Assembly: GCA_023212725.1 (NCBI GenBank)
Contig: JALBYF010000037.1
Span: 120,161 to 184,160, forward strand
DNA: 64,000 nucleotides
Direction: 5' to 3'
Source: Tranzscheliella williamsii
Lineage: Eukaryota > Basidiomycota > Ustilaginomycetes > Ustilaginales > Ustilaginaceae
Below are positions 41,010 through 51,693 of the stretch, in pieces. The position numbers were made by a program, and so were the translations under genes. A model generated the notes under the pieces. That model worked only from the letters and a program-made list of their open reading frames with translations. It ran no database searches and was not told where the DNA came from. How positions within the stretch are numbered: position 1 is the stretch's first letter; every line of letters starts with the position of its first letter.

Positions 41010-42249
41010 GTCGTGCTGAGTTGATCTATCTTGGCAAGGCCTCAGCCGTATGCTGTGTAGGGTGATGAAGGTAATAGGCTAAGGACAGCAACAAGGTTAA
41101 GAAAGGGATTGGCCACCTCGAACTGCGCCATCAGCATAGAGTTCGGAATTAAGCCTCTTGCAGAACACCGCTTAAAGTGGAGGCTTCGCAACGCAGACCT
41201 TTAGCTCCGCCATCCGAATGTTAGCACGCTGGAATTCCCGCATAATCTAACACCGTAGGCATCCTCCCTTACCATAATACCGCTTGCATTCGCGGTCTGG
41301 AGCGCGGGAAGGGGCTGTCCGAGAGTATAGGAGGGAAAAGGCCGTCCGAGTTACAAGAGGAGAAGCTGCGATTATGCAGCCCGAGCCTGCAGAGACAGCG
41401 AATGAGTGCCATCCTTTTCGTGGCGCGGCAGAGTGTCGTAGTTTTTCCGCTGGGGATGCGTTTGCTGCATGGCAGCGGCGGATAAAATCGTTAGGACGCG
41501 CGTCGGCCTCTACACAGGCGATGACCTCGCCTTCTAATAATAATGCTAACCGTCCCCCCCTTGGCGGTCACAAGTTGCACCCTCCGCCTACGCAGACTCC
41601 GGTAGAAAGACATGGCCGTAGGCCGAAGCCATGAACCCGCAGCCGTACCTAAACCATCGCATCATTTCTTCTAGGCCGCACTTGAGTCGCGTTGGCTTGC
41701 CCATTGCGGCGTCGGCGAGGGTCTTCCGCTTAAGTGCAGACCCGGTCGATGAACTCTGATAGAATAAGGACGGTTTGCTCTGTGGCCGAGTGGGTCGATA
41801 GTTAGTTAGCACTGATGTAGGTCTTCTTTTGGCGGTGTCCGGAGAGGCGAGTGTGGGGGGGACGACCCTGCGCGCTCAATAAGGTTGCCGTCCATACCGG
41901 TTGATTTGGGTGCTGCTTAGCCGGACCAAGGCCAAGATGCCGTTTTGTCCCTGCAAAACCCCACGTCGCGGGTGAACAGTGCTGGATTGCCTTATTGCCT
42001 ATGCCCTGGGATCTGCTGCACTACTGCTACGTCCCTCTGGTCCGCTACCCTTGCCCTGTCCAACCCCCGCATTTGCTACAAATATTGTCTTCGGCCGCTC
42101 AGCCACGTCTGTCCCGCTCCGTATCCTATCACTTGGCAGTTTGTCGTTTCTTGTTTCGACCCGGACTTGTGCCCCTCGCGCCACTCGACGAAACGACCAT
42201 CCGCTTCATATCTGCCGATCGGCCTTGTCTGACAACCGTTCCGCCCATA
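41010..42249. promoter_or_regulatory. Divergent promoter region WLM / acyl-CoA dehydrogenase
   Basis: 1.24 kb between divergent start codons. An in-frame ATG at 42001 precedes the dehydrogenase, but the intervening translation is Cys/Pro/Leu-rich with no homology and is most likely leader. No operator recognised. Confidence 0.45.
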
Positions 42250-43638
42250 ATGTCGACAATTCTTCCTGCCAACCTCTCTGGCGATGAGCTGATTCAAAAG
42301 TACATTGGCGCGGCCACTTGGGCCTTTGTCGAAGACAAGTTCAGCCCCTTTGCAAAAGAAACGTTGGTCAAGGTCATCAAGTTTATTGTTGAAGACTGTC
42401 TGCCTGCCGAAGCGCTCTACCACGCCCAGATCTCGACGGACCCTGCAACGCGATGGAAGCGTGTTCCCGAGGTTGTCGAGCAGCTCAAGAAGAAGGCAAG
42501 GTCGCAGGGCCTTTGGAATCTCTTCCTGTCCAAAAAGCACTATCCTGATGTGGGCTCGCCGTTGACCAACCTCGAGTATGCTGTGATCGCCGAGATGACT
42601 GGCCGGGCCTCTCACTTTGCTTCCGAGAGTTTGAACTGCGCAGCACCGGACACGGGCAACATGGAAGTGTTTGCCAAGTACGGCAACCAACAGCAGAAGG
42701 ACACCTGGCTCAAACCACTCTTGAACGGCGAGATCCGCTCCTCGTTTGCCATGACCGAGCGCTTCGTTGCCTCCTCAGACGCCACCAACATTCGCACCTC
42801 GATCCGACAGGAGGGCAACGAAATTGTCATCAACGGCCACAAGTGGTGGATCTCGGGCGCTGGCGATCCGCGCTGTGCTGTGCATCTGGTGATGGGCAAG
42901 TCGGACCCGGAAAACAGCAACAGCCATCAACAGCAGAGCATCGTGATTGTGCCTGCCAATGCTCCCGGAGTCAATGTTATCCGGCCCATGCACGTCTTTG
43001 GCTACGACGATGCGCCGGAAGGACACTGCGAGGTGATCTATGACAACGTGCGTGTGCCGCTGTCCAATTTGGTTCTAGGCTGGGGACGAGGCTTTGAGAT
43101 CATCCAGGGTCGGTTGGGGCCGGGCCGCATTCACCACTGCATGCGCACGCTAGGGACGGCGGAGCGCGCGCTGGAGCTCATGTTGATTCGCGCCACGGAC
43201 CAGCGCAAGCGTGCGTTTGGCAAGATGCTCTCCGAGCACGGCGTGATTATCCAGAACGTCGCCTGGGCGCGCATCAAGATCGAGCAGGCGCGCCTGCTGG
43301 TCTTGAGCGCCGCCAACATGATCGACAAGACCAACGCCAAGGGAGCGCTGCGCGAAATCGCCATGAGCAAGGTCGCCGTCGTCAACTCGGCGCTGGAAGT
43401 GGTCGACATGGCCATGCAGGCTCACGGCGCTGAAGGCATCTCGCAGGACACCCCCCTCGCCTCTGCTTATGCCCAGCTCAGGACCCTCCGCTACGCCGAC
43501 GGCCCCGACGAGGTCCACCTGCAGCAGCTTGGCAAGCTCGAGCTCAGGAAAGCACCGCAGCTCTGGGAGATGTACAACAAGACCAAAGCGGCCAGCGAGG
43601 CGCAACTGACTAAAAATGGATTCAAGTCCCACCTCTGA
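42250..43638 (+). CDS. Acyl-CoA dehydrogenase (ACAD10/11-like), putative peroxisomal
   Basis: FAD enzyme catalysing alpha,beta-dehydrogenation of acyl-CoA. 462 aa from MSTILPANLSG at 42250. N-terminal helical domain about 1-160 (LWNLFLSKKHYPDVGSPLTN, YAVIAEMTGRA), beta domain about 160-270 (FAMTERFVASSDATNI, VINGHKWWISGAG), and C-terminal domain about 275-450 (GRLGPGRIHHCMRTLGTAER, RKRAFGKMLSEHG, MQAHGAEGIS, LRYADGPDEVH). The R-x-F pattern near the carboxylate site and IHHCMR resemble ACAD11-type enzymes. The C-terminus is SHL, a known variant peroxisomal targeting signal 1; fungal beta-oxidation is partly peroxisomal, so this is plausible. Its electron acceptor would then need explanation. 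Transcribed away from the WLM gene. Confidence 0.92.
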   Translation: MSTILPANLSGDELIQKYIGAATWAFVEDKFSPFAKETLVKVIKFIVEDCLPAEALYHAQISTDPATRWKRVPEVVEQLKKKARSQGLWNLFLSKKHYPDVGSPLTNLEYAVIAEMTGRASHFASESLNCAAPDTGNMEVFAKYGNQQQKDTWLKPLLNGEIRSSFAMTERFVASSDATNIRTSIRQEGNEIVINGHKWWISGAGDPRCAVHLVMGKSDPENSNSHQQQSIVIVPANAPGVNVIRPMHVFGYDDAPEGHCEVIYDNVRVPLSNLVLGWGRGFEIIQGRLGPGRIHHCMRTLGTAERALELMLIRATDQRKRAFGKMLSEHGVIIQNVAWARIKIEQARLLVLSAANMIDKTNAKGALREIAMSKVAVVNSALEVVDMAMQAHGAEGISQDTPLASAYAQLRTLRYADGPDEVHLQQLGKLELRKAPQLWEMYNKTKAASEAQLTKNGFKSHL

Positions 43639-44280
43639 ACGTCCCCCACCCTAGCAGTCCTTCCTGCCTACATCGAGAAGTGATCCGCTGTCAACATGTA
43701 TATGCAACCAGTCTGTTCAACTCTTCATCTAGGCCTGCGTCACGGCTGAATCGACAGCTGCATGCCACTATATACAGTGCTGATACGTCCCAGAGCAGCC
43801 AAATCACAATCCACACCGTGAACGATGGCTAACAGCAGGCACGACGGGAACAGATGTTCTTACCTGAACCTAACACACGTCCCTTGACCTGGACCTAACA
43901 CACGCAGCCATTTTCTGTTAAGTTTCTATCAATTGTTGTTGACGCATCGGAACAAGCGGTTACGGAGCAGGCGGAGCAGAGGAATGTCATTCATATTCAC
44001 ATTGCCGGAAACAAGGGTGCATAGTTGCTGCCTCCCGCCACCGATCATCCTCTCTGGCTTGCTGTATGTCCCGCCTTTACTGCTTGCTACAGGCCGATGT
44101 CACGGTCTTCTACATTCCATCATGCTCGTGACTGCCGGCCATAGGTAGCATTCAAGTTGTGTAGCACCCGCTTCGACAACAACCAACCCCATTGCACAGC
44201 GGTAGTCTCATTGCCGAACGTGGACCACCACATCGCTGGTATCACGCTGGGAGTCAAGCGGGAAGCCTCCGCTCGGCAAG
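43639..44280. other. Intergenic between acyl-CoA dehydrogenase and Ssu1-like gene
   Basis: 642 bp: 3' flank of the dehydrogenase and the promoter of the sulfite transporter gene. Near 43861-43910 there is a direct repeat around CCTAACACACG. No gene recognised. Confidence 0.45.
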
Positions 44281-45960
44281 ATGGTTCAGACGCCGCCTCT
44301 GTACGAGGATGCGCCCGGCTTGGAGCCGCAGAATGACGTGCTCGATGCTGTCGAGGAGGGTGAGGATGTCTCTCCGTCGTCGCCGGCGGGCGCGATGGGC
44401 AGCAGCGATGGGACGGCCGATGTCGAGGCTGTGGCGGGAGAAACGGGATGCGATGTATCGGCTGCTTCGCAGTCGAGTCACAGTGCCGCAGAGGCCGAAT
44501 CGTATGGCCGCGCACTGGTGCGGGTGCTCACCGGTGAGGAGCCCCCGCGCGGCTCTGCAGTCGCCCCTTCGACCGTGCCGAAGCGGCGAGGCCTGCTCCA
44601 CCGTGCCCCGCCAAGACGCAAAAAAGCCCCTACGTCGGCCAAACACGCGTCCAGCAGCATGCGCCAGAGAGCCGAACAGCTCGCTCGCACCGCCGACTCG
44701 GAGAAAAAGGCGCAGGCTGCCAGCGGCACCAGCACAGCGCAGACTGACCCGGACCACCGCCGCATCCAGGTAGTCGGCCCAGACGGAAAACCGGTCAAGC
44801 GGAACGGCGTCAAAGAGCGCGTGCTCCATTTTACCCCCTCGTGGTTCTCGGTCACGATGGGCACCGGCGTCGTCGCAACCCTGCTCAACCTGCTGCCCTG
44901 GCCCTCCATCCATTCTGGCTTGCGGTACCCGGCGGCGGTCTTCCTGCTGCTCGATATCGCCATCTTCATCCTTTTCCTCTGCGCGTTCCTGGCACGGTAC
45001 ATCATGTTTCCCCAAGTGCTGCGGCTGACGTTTCAACATCCGCAAAAGTCCATGTTCTTGGGAACGTTGCCCATGGGACTCATCACCATCATCTCCGGGA
45101 TTGCTCAGCTGGGCACCACCGAATTCGGGCTCGGGATCGGATTCGCTTTGGCCGCGAGCGGACTCTGGTGGTTTGCCACGGTGCTGTCGCTGATGACCAG
45201 CATCGGCGTGCCGTTCAGCATGATGACGTACCAGAAACACCACTTTGAAGGCACCACGGCTGCGCTCCTGCTGCCCATTGTCCCGCCAATCACGGCCGCT
45301 GCTACCGGAAGCGTACTGGCAGAAATCTTGATGTACAGGCACCCGACGTACGCGTTCACCATCATGGTAGTCAGCTACATGGTGCTGGGGATCGGGCTGC
45401 CGCTAGCACTGCTGATTCTCGTGCTCTACTTCCAGCGCCTGCTGCTATTCAAGAGCCCGCCGCGGGATGTCATCATCTCCGTCTTCCTACCGCTCGGGCC
45501 GTGTGGACAGGGCGGCGAGGCGTGCCTGCATCTGGGCCGCGTGGCGCTGCATCTGTTTCCTACGATTGCGGTGCCGGCCACGTCGTCCGGCGTGCCGCAG
45601 CTCTTCTCGGTCGGCCAGGCGCTGTACGGCGCGGGCCTCGTCTCGGCGCTGCTGCTCTTCGGGCTGGGCATATGGTGGCTCGTCATCGGCCTCTTGACGC
45701 TGATCCGAGAGACCCATCGCGGCAAGCTGAGCTTCAACATGGGCTGGTGGGGCCTCACCTTCCCGTTTGCCAGTCTCGCCATCTGCACCGCGCGCCTCGC
45801 CATCGAGCTCGACAGTCTGGCGCTCAAGATCACCTACACCGCATTCGTCATTGCCAACATCTGCCTCTGGCTCTACGTCGCCATCCCCACCGCCCGCGGC
45901 GCGTGGAGCGGGCGCCTCTTTAACGCGCCTTGTCTGGCAGACCTGCCGCTCAAACCATAG
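44281..45960 (+). CDS. SSU1: Ssu1-like sulfite efflux transporter (TDT family)
   Basis: Tellurite-resistance/dicarboxylate transporter family, whose fungal Ssu1 members export sulfite at the plasma membrane. 559 aa, single exon, ATG at 44281 in good context (AAGATGG). The first about 175 residues are hydrophilic, Ser/Ala/Arg-rich. The transporter starts with HFTPSWFSVTMGTGVVATLL (about 180), the family's signature, followed by about ten hydrophobic helices to residue 535. Further landmarks are MGLITIISGIAQ, LWWFATVLSLMTSIGVPFSMM, LLPIVPPITAAATGSVLAE and WGLTFPFASLAICTARLA. Ssu1 versus malate (Mae1) specificity cannot be fixed by eye, but the sequence reads closer to Ssu1. Symbol by homology. 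Confidence 0.85.
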   Translation: MVQTPPLYEDAPGLEPQNDVLDAVEEGEDVSPSSPAGAMGSSDGTADVEAVAGETGCDVSAASQSSHSAAEAESYGRALVRVLTGEEPPRGSAVAPSTVPKRRGLLHRAPPRRKKAPTSAKHASSSMRQRAEQLARTADSEKKAQAASGTSTAQTDPDHRRIQVVGPDGKPVKRNGVKERVLHFTPSWFSVTMGTGVVATLLNLLPWPSIHSGLRYPAAVFLLLDIAIFILFLCAFLARYIMFPQVLRLTFQHPQKSMFLGTLPMGLITIISGIAQLGTTEFGLGIGFALAASGLWWFATVLSLMTSIGVPFSMMTYQKHHFEGTTAALLLPIVPPITAAATGSVLAEILMYRHPTYAFTIMVVSYMVLGIGLPLALLILVLYFQRLLLFKSPPRDVIISVFLPLGPCGQGGEACLHLGRVALHLFPTIAVPATSSGVPQLFSVGQALYGAGLVSALLLFGLGIWWLVIGLLTLIRETHRGKLSFNMGWWGLTFPFASLAICTARLAIELDSLALKITYTAFVIANICLWLYVAIPTARGAWSGRLFNAPCLADLPLKP

Positions 45961-46593
45961 CAGGCTCTCCCATCCGCCCTAACAAAGACGAGCGCTTGCC
46001 GGCGAGTCTGTCGCCTTTGGACCCTTCTGTTTCGCTGTATTTGTACCGCATAGTATTGTGATTGACTAGCTAGCTAGACTCGGCCGTTCCTCTGAAGACG
46101 CGGTCCAGTGGGGGGATCAATCTAACATCGTCTTTGTCTAGAAAACGCACACCTAGGAGACTCGTCCTGGCGAATGTGTCTGCCGTGGCGCGTGGCGCGT
46201 GGCGCGAACGACGTGTGCTTTTGCTCGTCGTGTAGAGTGGTTGACTATACGCGAATGCAGGATTGAACGCAGGAAGATGAGCCCGCACCGTGGCAGCGGG
46301 GCCGCCCCCCGTCTTTCGATCTAGATCTCAACTTTGCACTCCAACGACCTTCGTCTCCTGCATCCCCGCCTACCCTAGCTAGGTCCTCACTTCTCCCACG
46401 ACTTCTAGCCTCGCCTCACCGCCACGCAAGATTCCGTTCGACGACGCCGAGCGTGCCTTCTCTCTGCCGTCGATAAGGATCACTTGTTATCCTCAGAGTG
46501 CGGAAAGACAGCTGGTGAACGAAAGTACATATTCTAGCTACACAGCCTGCTTAGGCCCACCAAACCGCTTGCAGTGCAGGCCGCATAGCAAAG
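45961..46593. other. MCM7 promoter region
   Basis: 633 bp between the Ssu1-like gene and MCM7. Apart from a triple TGGCGCG repeat, the stretch near 46320-46560 is pyrimidine-rich leader-like sequence ahead of the MCM7 ATG. No gene recognised. Confidence 0.5.
46186..46206 (+). promoter_or_regulatory. Triple TGGCGCG repeat (E2F/MBF-like)
   Basis: TGGCGCG is repeated three times head-to-tail (46186-46192, 46193-46199, 46200-46206) and followed by AACG. GGCGCGAA resembles E2F/SBF-MBF core sites that drive G1/S genes, and MCM7 is a classic target, 388 bp downstream. Function is inference. Confidence 0.4.
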
Positions 46594-49077
46594 ATGGCTG
46601 CTTCCGGAGCTGCCATTCTGCCCACCATCTCGCTGGGCATCAACTATGAAGAAGAACGCCAGAAGATCACCGACTTCCTCTGTTCCTATAAGGCGCCTGC
46701 GTCTCGTCTGGCATTGCTTGTCGCGTCGTCTAGCAGTTCCGGCGCGCCCTTAGCCCTCATCGACGACGACAACCAAGACGAAGATGCCGATGCGGTCGAT
46801 CAGGCTCTGACCCGCCAGGTCGGCAATATGGACGTCGACCCTCCCTCGTCTCGTCGGCAAGTGCCCATCTACATGCACCAGCTGCAGTCGATAGCCAACC
46901 GCGAGCAGGAGTCGCTGATCATTGACCTCAAGGATGTCGCCTCCCACACTGACACAACCACTGGCGAGTCTGGCATGAAGCTCGTCCAGTCCATCAAGAA
47001 CAATGCCAAGCGGTACCTCGATCTCTTCTGCGAGTGTGTCGACAAGCTCATCCCAGAACCCTCCAAAGACATCTCGCACAAGGACGACGTTCTGGACGTC
47101 ATCAGGCACCAGAGGATGGAGCGCAACGCCAGGACCCAAGAGAATGCTGAAAACCCGGCCGAGTTCGAAGACGATGCCGCGGACAATATTTTCCCTCCCG
47201 TTCTTCTTCGTCGCTATACCCTCTACTTCCGGCCCTACTCCTCGCCTCGCTCAGGCCAGCCACAAGAAGAGCCATTGGCTGTGCGATCTGTGCGCGGCAG
47301 TCATCTGGGCAAGCTGATCACCGTAAGGGGCATTGTGACGCGAGTCAGCGAGGTCAAACCCTTCCTGCTAGTTGATGCCTATGCCTGCGACGTCTGCGGA
47401 GCCGAGATCTTCCAGGAAGTCACCTCGAGACAGTACATGCCCCTGACGCAGTGCAACTCGCGCCGATGCCTGACCAATGCCACACGCGGGCCGTTGTATC
47501 CCCAGGTGCGCGCCAGCAAGTTTGTCCCGTTCCAGGAGGTCAAAATCCAAGAGATGGCGGACCAGGTCCCCGTCGGGCACATCCCGCGAAGCATGACCAT
47601 TCACGTATACGGCCCCTTGACGCGGGCGATGAATCCCGGCGACGTGGTCCATGTCGGTGGCATCTTCCTCCCCATGCCCTACTCTGGCTTCAAAGCGATC
47701 CGTGCAGGCCTGTTGACCGACACGTATCTGGACGCCCAGTCGATTCATCAGCTCAAGAAGCAGTACAATGCCATGCAACGCACCCCGGAAATCGCAGAGC
47801 AGATCGCACAGCTCAAGGACGACCCCGCCCTGTACCAGAAGCTGGCGAGCAGCATCGCGCCCGAAATCTACGGCCACGAGGATGTAAAAAAGTGCCTGCT
47901 GCTGCTGCTCGTCGGCGGCGTAAGCAAGATCGTGGGCGACGGTATGAAGATCCGTGGAGACATCAACGTCTGCCTGATGGGCGATCCGGGTGTAGCCAAA
48001 TCGCAACTGCTCAAGTACATCTCCAAGGTGGCACCGCGTGGCATCTACACCACCGGCCGTGGTTCGTCCGGGGTCGGTCTGACCGCCGCCGTGATGCGCG
48101 ACCCGGTGACCGACGAGATGGTGCTCGAGGGCGGCGCGCTGGTTCTGGCGGACAATGGGATTGCCTGCATCGACGAGTTTGACAAGATGGAGGAGTCGGA
48201 CCGGACCGCGATCCACGAGGTGATGGAGCAGCAGACCATCAGCATTTCCAAGGCGGGCATCACGACGACGCTCAATGCGCGCACCTCGATCTTGGCGGCG
48301 GCCAATCCGCTGTACGGGCGGTACAATCCGCGGGTCAGTCCGGTGGACAACATCAATCTGCCGGCGGCGCTGCTGTCCAGGTTTGATATTCTCTATTTGA
48401 TCCTCGACGTGCCGACGCGCGATGATGACGAGCGGCTGGCGCAGCACGTGACGTATGTGCACATGCATAATGCGCATCCGGAGCTCGAGTTTGACGTGAT
48501 CTCGCCGAATCTGATGCGGCACTATATTGCGCTGGCGCGGCAGAAGCGGCCGGTGCTGAGCAAGCAGGTTTCCGACTATGTCGTGGGCGCCTACGTCCAG
48601 CTGCGGAGCCAGTACAAGGAGGATGAGGTGGCGGGCGAGGCGGGCGGCGCGGCGGGGGGTGCGGGCGGCAGCGCGTACGTCTCGGCGCGGACCCTGCTGG
48701 GCATCATCCGGCTTTCGCAGGCACTCGCGCGCCTCCGCTTCGACGAGCAGGTCTCCATCCCCGACGTCGACGAGGCGCTCCGTCTGCTCGACGTCTCCAA
48801 GTCCTCCATCCTCCACCACCCCAGCCTCGCCCGCGACCCCCCCGCCCACGACCAGACCTACCTCTCCAAGATCTACCGCATCATCCGCGACTTTTACAAC
48901 ACCCACCAGCATGCACACTCCGCCACCCCCGCCACTCCCAACGCCATCCCCCTCCCCGACCTCCGCGCCCGCATCATCGCGGCAGGCTTCCTCGAAGACC
49001 AGTTCCAGGAATGCCTCCAGGAATACCAGGACCTCGGCGTCCTCCAGGTCTCCGCCAACTCCCTCGTCTTCCTCTGA
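46594..49077 (+). CDS. MCM7: MCM7, replicative helicase subunit
   Basis: One of six subunits of the Mcm2-7 DNA helicase; nuclear; acts in origin licensing and fork progression. 827 aa, single exon, ATG at 46594 in AAGATGG context. The N-terminal zinc finger is C265-x2-C268...C287-x4-C292. The OB-fold region includes [20 protein letters not shown], characteristic of MCM7 rather than MCM2-6. In the AAA+ core, Walker A is GDPGVAKS from residue 463, Walker B is IDEFDKM with D527/E528, and the arginine finger is in [11 protein letters not shown] at about 590. A Gly/Ala-rich insert lies near 680-690 before the C-terminal winged helix. The sequence is complete, ending [14 protein letters not shown]. 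Neighbouring Rab gene is convergent, stops 520 bp apart. Confidence 0.97.
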   Translation: MAASGAAILPTISLGINYEEERQKITDFLCSYKAPASRLALLVASSSSSGAPLALIDDDNQDEDADAVDQALTRQVGNMDVDPPSSRRQVPIYMHQLQSIANREQESLIIDLKDVASHTDTTTGESGMKLVQSIKNNAKRYLDLFCECVDKLIPEPSKDISHKDDVLDVIRHQRMERNARTQENAENPAEFEDDAADNIFPPVLLRRYTLYFRPYSSPRSGQPQEEPLAVRSVRGSHLGKLITVRGIVTRVSEVKPFLLVDAYACDVCGAEIFQEVTSRQYMPLTQCNSRRCLTNATRGPLYPQVRASKFVPFQEVKIQEMADQVPVGHIPRSMTIHVYGPLTRAMNPGDVVHVGGIFLPMPYSGFKAIRAGLLTDTYLDAQSIHQLKKQYNAMQRTPEIAEQIAQLKDDPALYQKLASSIAPEIYGHEDVKKCLLLLLVGGVSKIVGDGMKIRGDINVCLMGDPGVAKSQLLKYISKVAPRGIYTTGRGSSGVGLTAAVMRDPVTDEMVLEGGALVLADNGIACIDEFDKMEESDRTAIHEVMEQQTISISKAGITTTLNARTSILAAANPLYGRYNPRVSPVDNINLPAALLSRFDILYLILDVPTRDDDERLAQHVTYVHMHNAHPELEFDVISPNLMRHYIALARQKRPVLSKQVSDYVVGAYVQLRSQYKEDEVAGEAGGAAGGAGGSAYVSARTLLGIIRLSQALARLRFDEQVSIPDVDEALRLLDVSKSSILHHPSLARDPPAHDQTYLSKIYRIIRDFYNTHQHAHSATPATPNAIPLPDLRARIIAAGFLEDQFQECLQEYQDLGVLQVSANSLVFL

Positions 49078-49596
49078 ACCCCGCCCTCCGCTTTCGCATC
49101 CCGCCCTGTATACCATCCCGCCCTATCCGCGCCCCCCGACCCGCCGCGCCTTGATCCTCCCCCCGCAGACACATCCACTGCGGGCCGGTGTATTCTCCCA
49201 CTGTGGTCATCTCCACTGTCTTAGTCACCTTGCCATCTGTGCGCCGCGTCCGTCTGCGACCGTGGTACATTGTTCACCCGCACAGGCAAGGCCACGACGG
49301 GTACGAACAGTCGATTGCGGCTGAATGCGGTGCGATAGCACGTGTCACCATACTGGACAATTCGAGATGCAGCGGAGAGAGGTCAAGACAGACTGGTATC
49401 GGAATGCAGAAACAGGGCACAGAAGCACGGCTGTTTTCGCGCTCCCGAACGGACGCGCGGACAGGACACAGGTGGGGTGTGTGCGGTGGGCAGATCAACT
49501 GCCGGCCGGGGCGGATGGGGTCAGATAGCGCGTGGCGCGCAAGCTGAGCAGTGGTGGTAGGCGGAAATGGAAGCGCTCGTCATGAATGCGACAAGC
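49078..49596. other. Intergenic between MCM7 and Rab stop codons
   Basis: 519 bp shared 3' flank of convergent genes. No gene or repeat recognised. Confidence 0.5.
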
Positions 49597-51693
49597 TTAG
49601 CCGCAACAGGTCCAACTGTTGGGAGCGATGGCCAGCTGGTCTGGGTTCGCGACCATCTCGTCGGTCCCGTGCGACGAGAGGAAAATGCTATTGCGTTCGC
49701 GGCTGGCGCGCTCTTGCTCGATCTGCGCCCGGCACGCGACAAGCTTCTTGGTGACGTCCAGAAAGACCTCCTCGATACCGTGGTCGTCTTTGGCAGACAC
49801 CTCGGAGAGCTCGACCTGATCCCAAGGCGGGCTTGAGCTGAAAGACTCCGAATCCGGCGCCGTATCGCGACCCGGCTCGCTACTAGCAGAGCCACTGGAA
49901 GCTTCGCTGCTACCGGGGTTTCCGGGCTTGGCATACGCCAGACTAGTTCCCCGTTGAAAGCCTGCGAGTCGGGATGCAGACCCCATGGCCAAGGAGCCAA
50001 GCCCGCCGAGCCGAGACGAGGATCGGGGTGGCGATCCCAGACTGTGCTCTGTTTCTGTGAGTGCCGACGTCGCGGCGGCCTGCGGCAAATGCGGCTGCAG
50101 CCATGAGCGGATGGTTGCACGGGCAAAGTCGGGGTCGACTTGTCGTCCTGACCATGCCAGATCCGCCTTGGCCCCAACAATATGGATGACAAGGTCTGCG
50201 GTCATGTTCTTCTTCAGCTCCTCGATCCATGTTCGAACATCCATGAAGCTCGCCATCGAGGTGAGGTCGTACACTATCACGGCAGCATGGCTTCCCCGGT
50301 AGTACATTGGCGCCATGCTTCGGAACCGCTCCTGCCCTGCAGTGTCCCATAGCTGCAGACGCACTTTGACACCATCGACTATGAGCTTTTTGGTAAGGAA
50401 GCTGGCGCCGATGGTAGACGGTATGGAGGCAGCAGTGAATTGCCCGGAAGTGTACCGATGTACCAGCGAGGTTTTCCCGACTCCCTGAGAACCAAGAATG
50501 ACTACTTTGGCTTCAAGCTGGTTGCTTGGCAGCATACCTTGTTCGCGGACGCGGGCAGTAGAAGCGACAACACTGCTTGCCGCTGAGCCCACCGGTTGAT
50601 GCTGTGAGTAGGACAATGTCTGAGTGGGGGTCTGTAACAGCCCTGGGGTGGAGTCCACCAGGGCTCGAGGCAGCGCAAGATCAGAGGGAGGCGAGATGTT
50701 GGAAACGGTCTGGCGCCGCCGACCGAGCCCCGGAGCATCTCGTTGGCGCCCACTGCTGGGGCCATAAGTAGTGGAAGTGTTTGGAGGTGACCTGTTCTGG
50801 TTAGGTCCGTCGGCTTTCCGCGGCCCGTATGACTCAACAGCGGAAGCGACAGTATTACTTCGTCGGAGGAAAGCGCCAGTGCCAGACTGGAGGCTGCGTA
50901 GGGTAAAGGGTACATCTGCTCGATCGGGTCTGCCCCGCGAATCGAAAGGTGCACCCATCTGTCCGAACTCGCTCAGACCCGTATCGGGTCTTGTGCTATG
51001 AGACAACCGAGTTTTCCTTGACGAATGCTCGCTGCTGTTGCTCGTCCCGCCGTTATTCCAATTTGTGATAGATTCAAACGCGGCGGTGGGCACTGTCGGA
51101 GTGATTGCATGTTCTTCAGCCTTTTTCTTGGTGGTATCACGTACTGGGACAATGGGTTTGCGAGTGGACTCGGCCAGCGGTTGGAGGGCCTCGACCGCAT
51201 TGCGAGAGCTAGCCTTCCCAAGGCTAGGATGAGGCACCTGAAAGGAGCCACCGGAGGAGATGAAGGCCCGGCCGCTATCGTGTTCCGACAAAGAGGGCGA
51301 TGCTGGTCCAGAGTTGAGAGTTTGAAGACTTCGAAGCCTCGGCCTGGCGGATCGCCGAGTATCAGAGTATCGGGACGTTCCTACCGGGTCTCTTTGTCTG
51401 TCTTTTCCCTTTTCCAAGTGCGAGATGCTCCGAGTCATGGACGGTGGTGCATCAGGCACCGGTGTTGTTGCATCAATCTGAATGGTCTGAGCTCGAGGCA
51501 TGCCTGGTCTAGTTTCCACCGATATAGTTGACTCTTGATCCGAGCCTGCCGTCGCAGGTGTCATTGCCTGTGCTGTAGTAGGAAAAGACGAATCGGCCCC
51601 GGATAATGGTGAAGACGTTGACGTCGAAGACATCATTGATGTAGCCGGAAATTGATAGAGTGGCGCGGTACCGTAAGCAACCTGAGCGGTCAT
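49597..51693 (-). CDS. Rab-family GTPase with long N-terminal extension
   Basis: Small GTPase of the Rab5/21/22 kind, controlling endosomal traffic. 698 aa; the first in-frame ATG is at 51693 (MTAQVAYGTAPLYQFP). Residues 1-385 are disordered, Ser/Thr/Arg-rich. The G domain starts at about 393: LEAKVVILGSQGVGKTSLVH (P-loop), STIGASFLTKKL (switch I), LQLWDTAGQERFRSMAPMYY (G3), VIVYDLTSMASF. The G4 motif reads GAKADL instead of the canonical NKxD, so the conserved Asn is Ala. An insertion of about 85 residues rich in Ser/Gly splits the region before SEVSAKDD (G5, SAK). The C-terminus is CCG, still offering cysteines for geranylgeranylation. Rabs are normally about 200 residues. Confidence 0.85.
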   Translation of the reverse strand: MTAQVAYGTAPLYQFPATSMMSSTSTSSPLSGADSSFPTTAQAMTPATAGSDQESTISVETRPGMPRAQTIQIDATTPVPDAPPSMTRSISHLEKGKDRQRDPVGTSRYSDTRRSARPRLRSLQTLNSGPASPSLSEHDSGRAFISSGGSFQVPHPSLGKASSRNAVEALQPLAESTRKPIVPVRDTTKKKAEEHAITPTVPTAAFESITNWNNGGTSNSSEHSSRKTRLSHSTRPDTGLSEFGQMGAPFDSRGRPDRADVPFTLRSLQSGTGAFLRRSNTVASAVESYGPRKADGPNQNRSPPNTSTTYGPSSGRQRDAPGLGRRRQTVSNISPPSDLALPRALVDSTPGLLQTPTQTLSYSQHQPVGSAASSVVASTARVREQGMLPSNQLEAKVVILGSQGVGKTSLVHRYTSGQFTAASIPSTIGASFLTKKLIVDGVKVRLQLWDTAGQERFRSMAPMYYRGSHAAVIVYDLTSMASFMDVRTWIEELKKNMTADLVIHIVGAKADLAWSGRQVDPDFARATIRSWLQPHLPQAAATSALTETEHSLGSPPRSSSRLGGLGSLAMGSASRLAGFQRGTSLAYAKPGNPGSSEASSGSASSEPGRDTAPDSESFSSSPPWDQVELSEVSAKDDHGIEEVFLDVTKKLVACRAQIEQERASRERNSIFLSSHGTDEMVANPDQLAIAPNSWTCCG

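Noticed and set aside
42001..42249. Upstream in-frame ATG for the acyl-CoA dehydrogenase
   Set aside because: The added 83 residues are Pro/Cys/Leu-rich with no homology and no targeting-peptide look; MSTILPANLSG fits the enzyme start.
47368..49116. 582-codon open frame antisense to MCM7
   Set aside because: It mirrors the high third-position GC of MCM7, has Arg/His/Gly/Val-skewed composition and no domain; MCM7 on the other strand is unequivocal.
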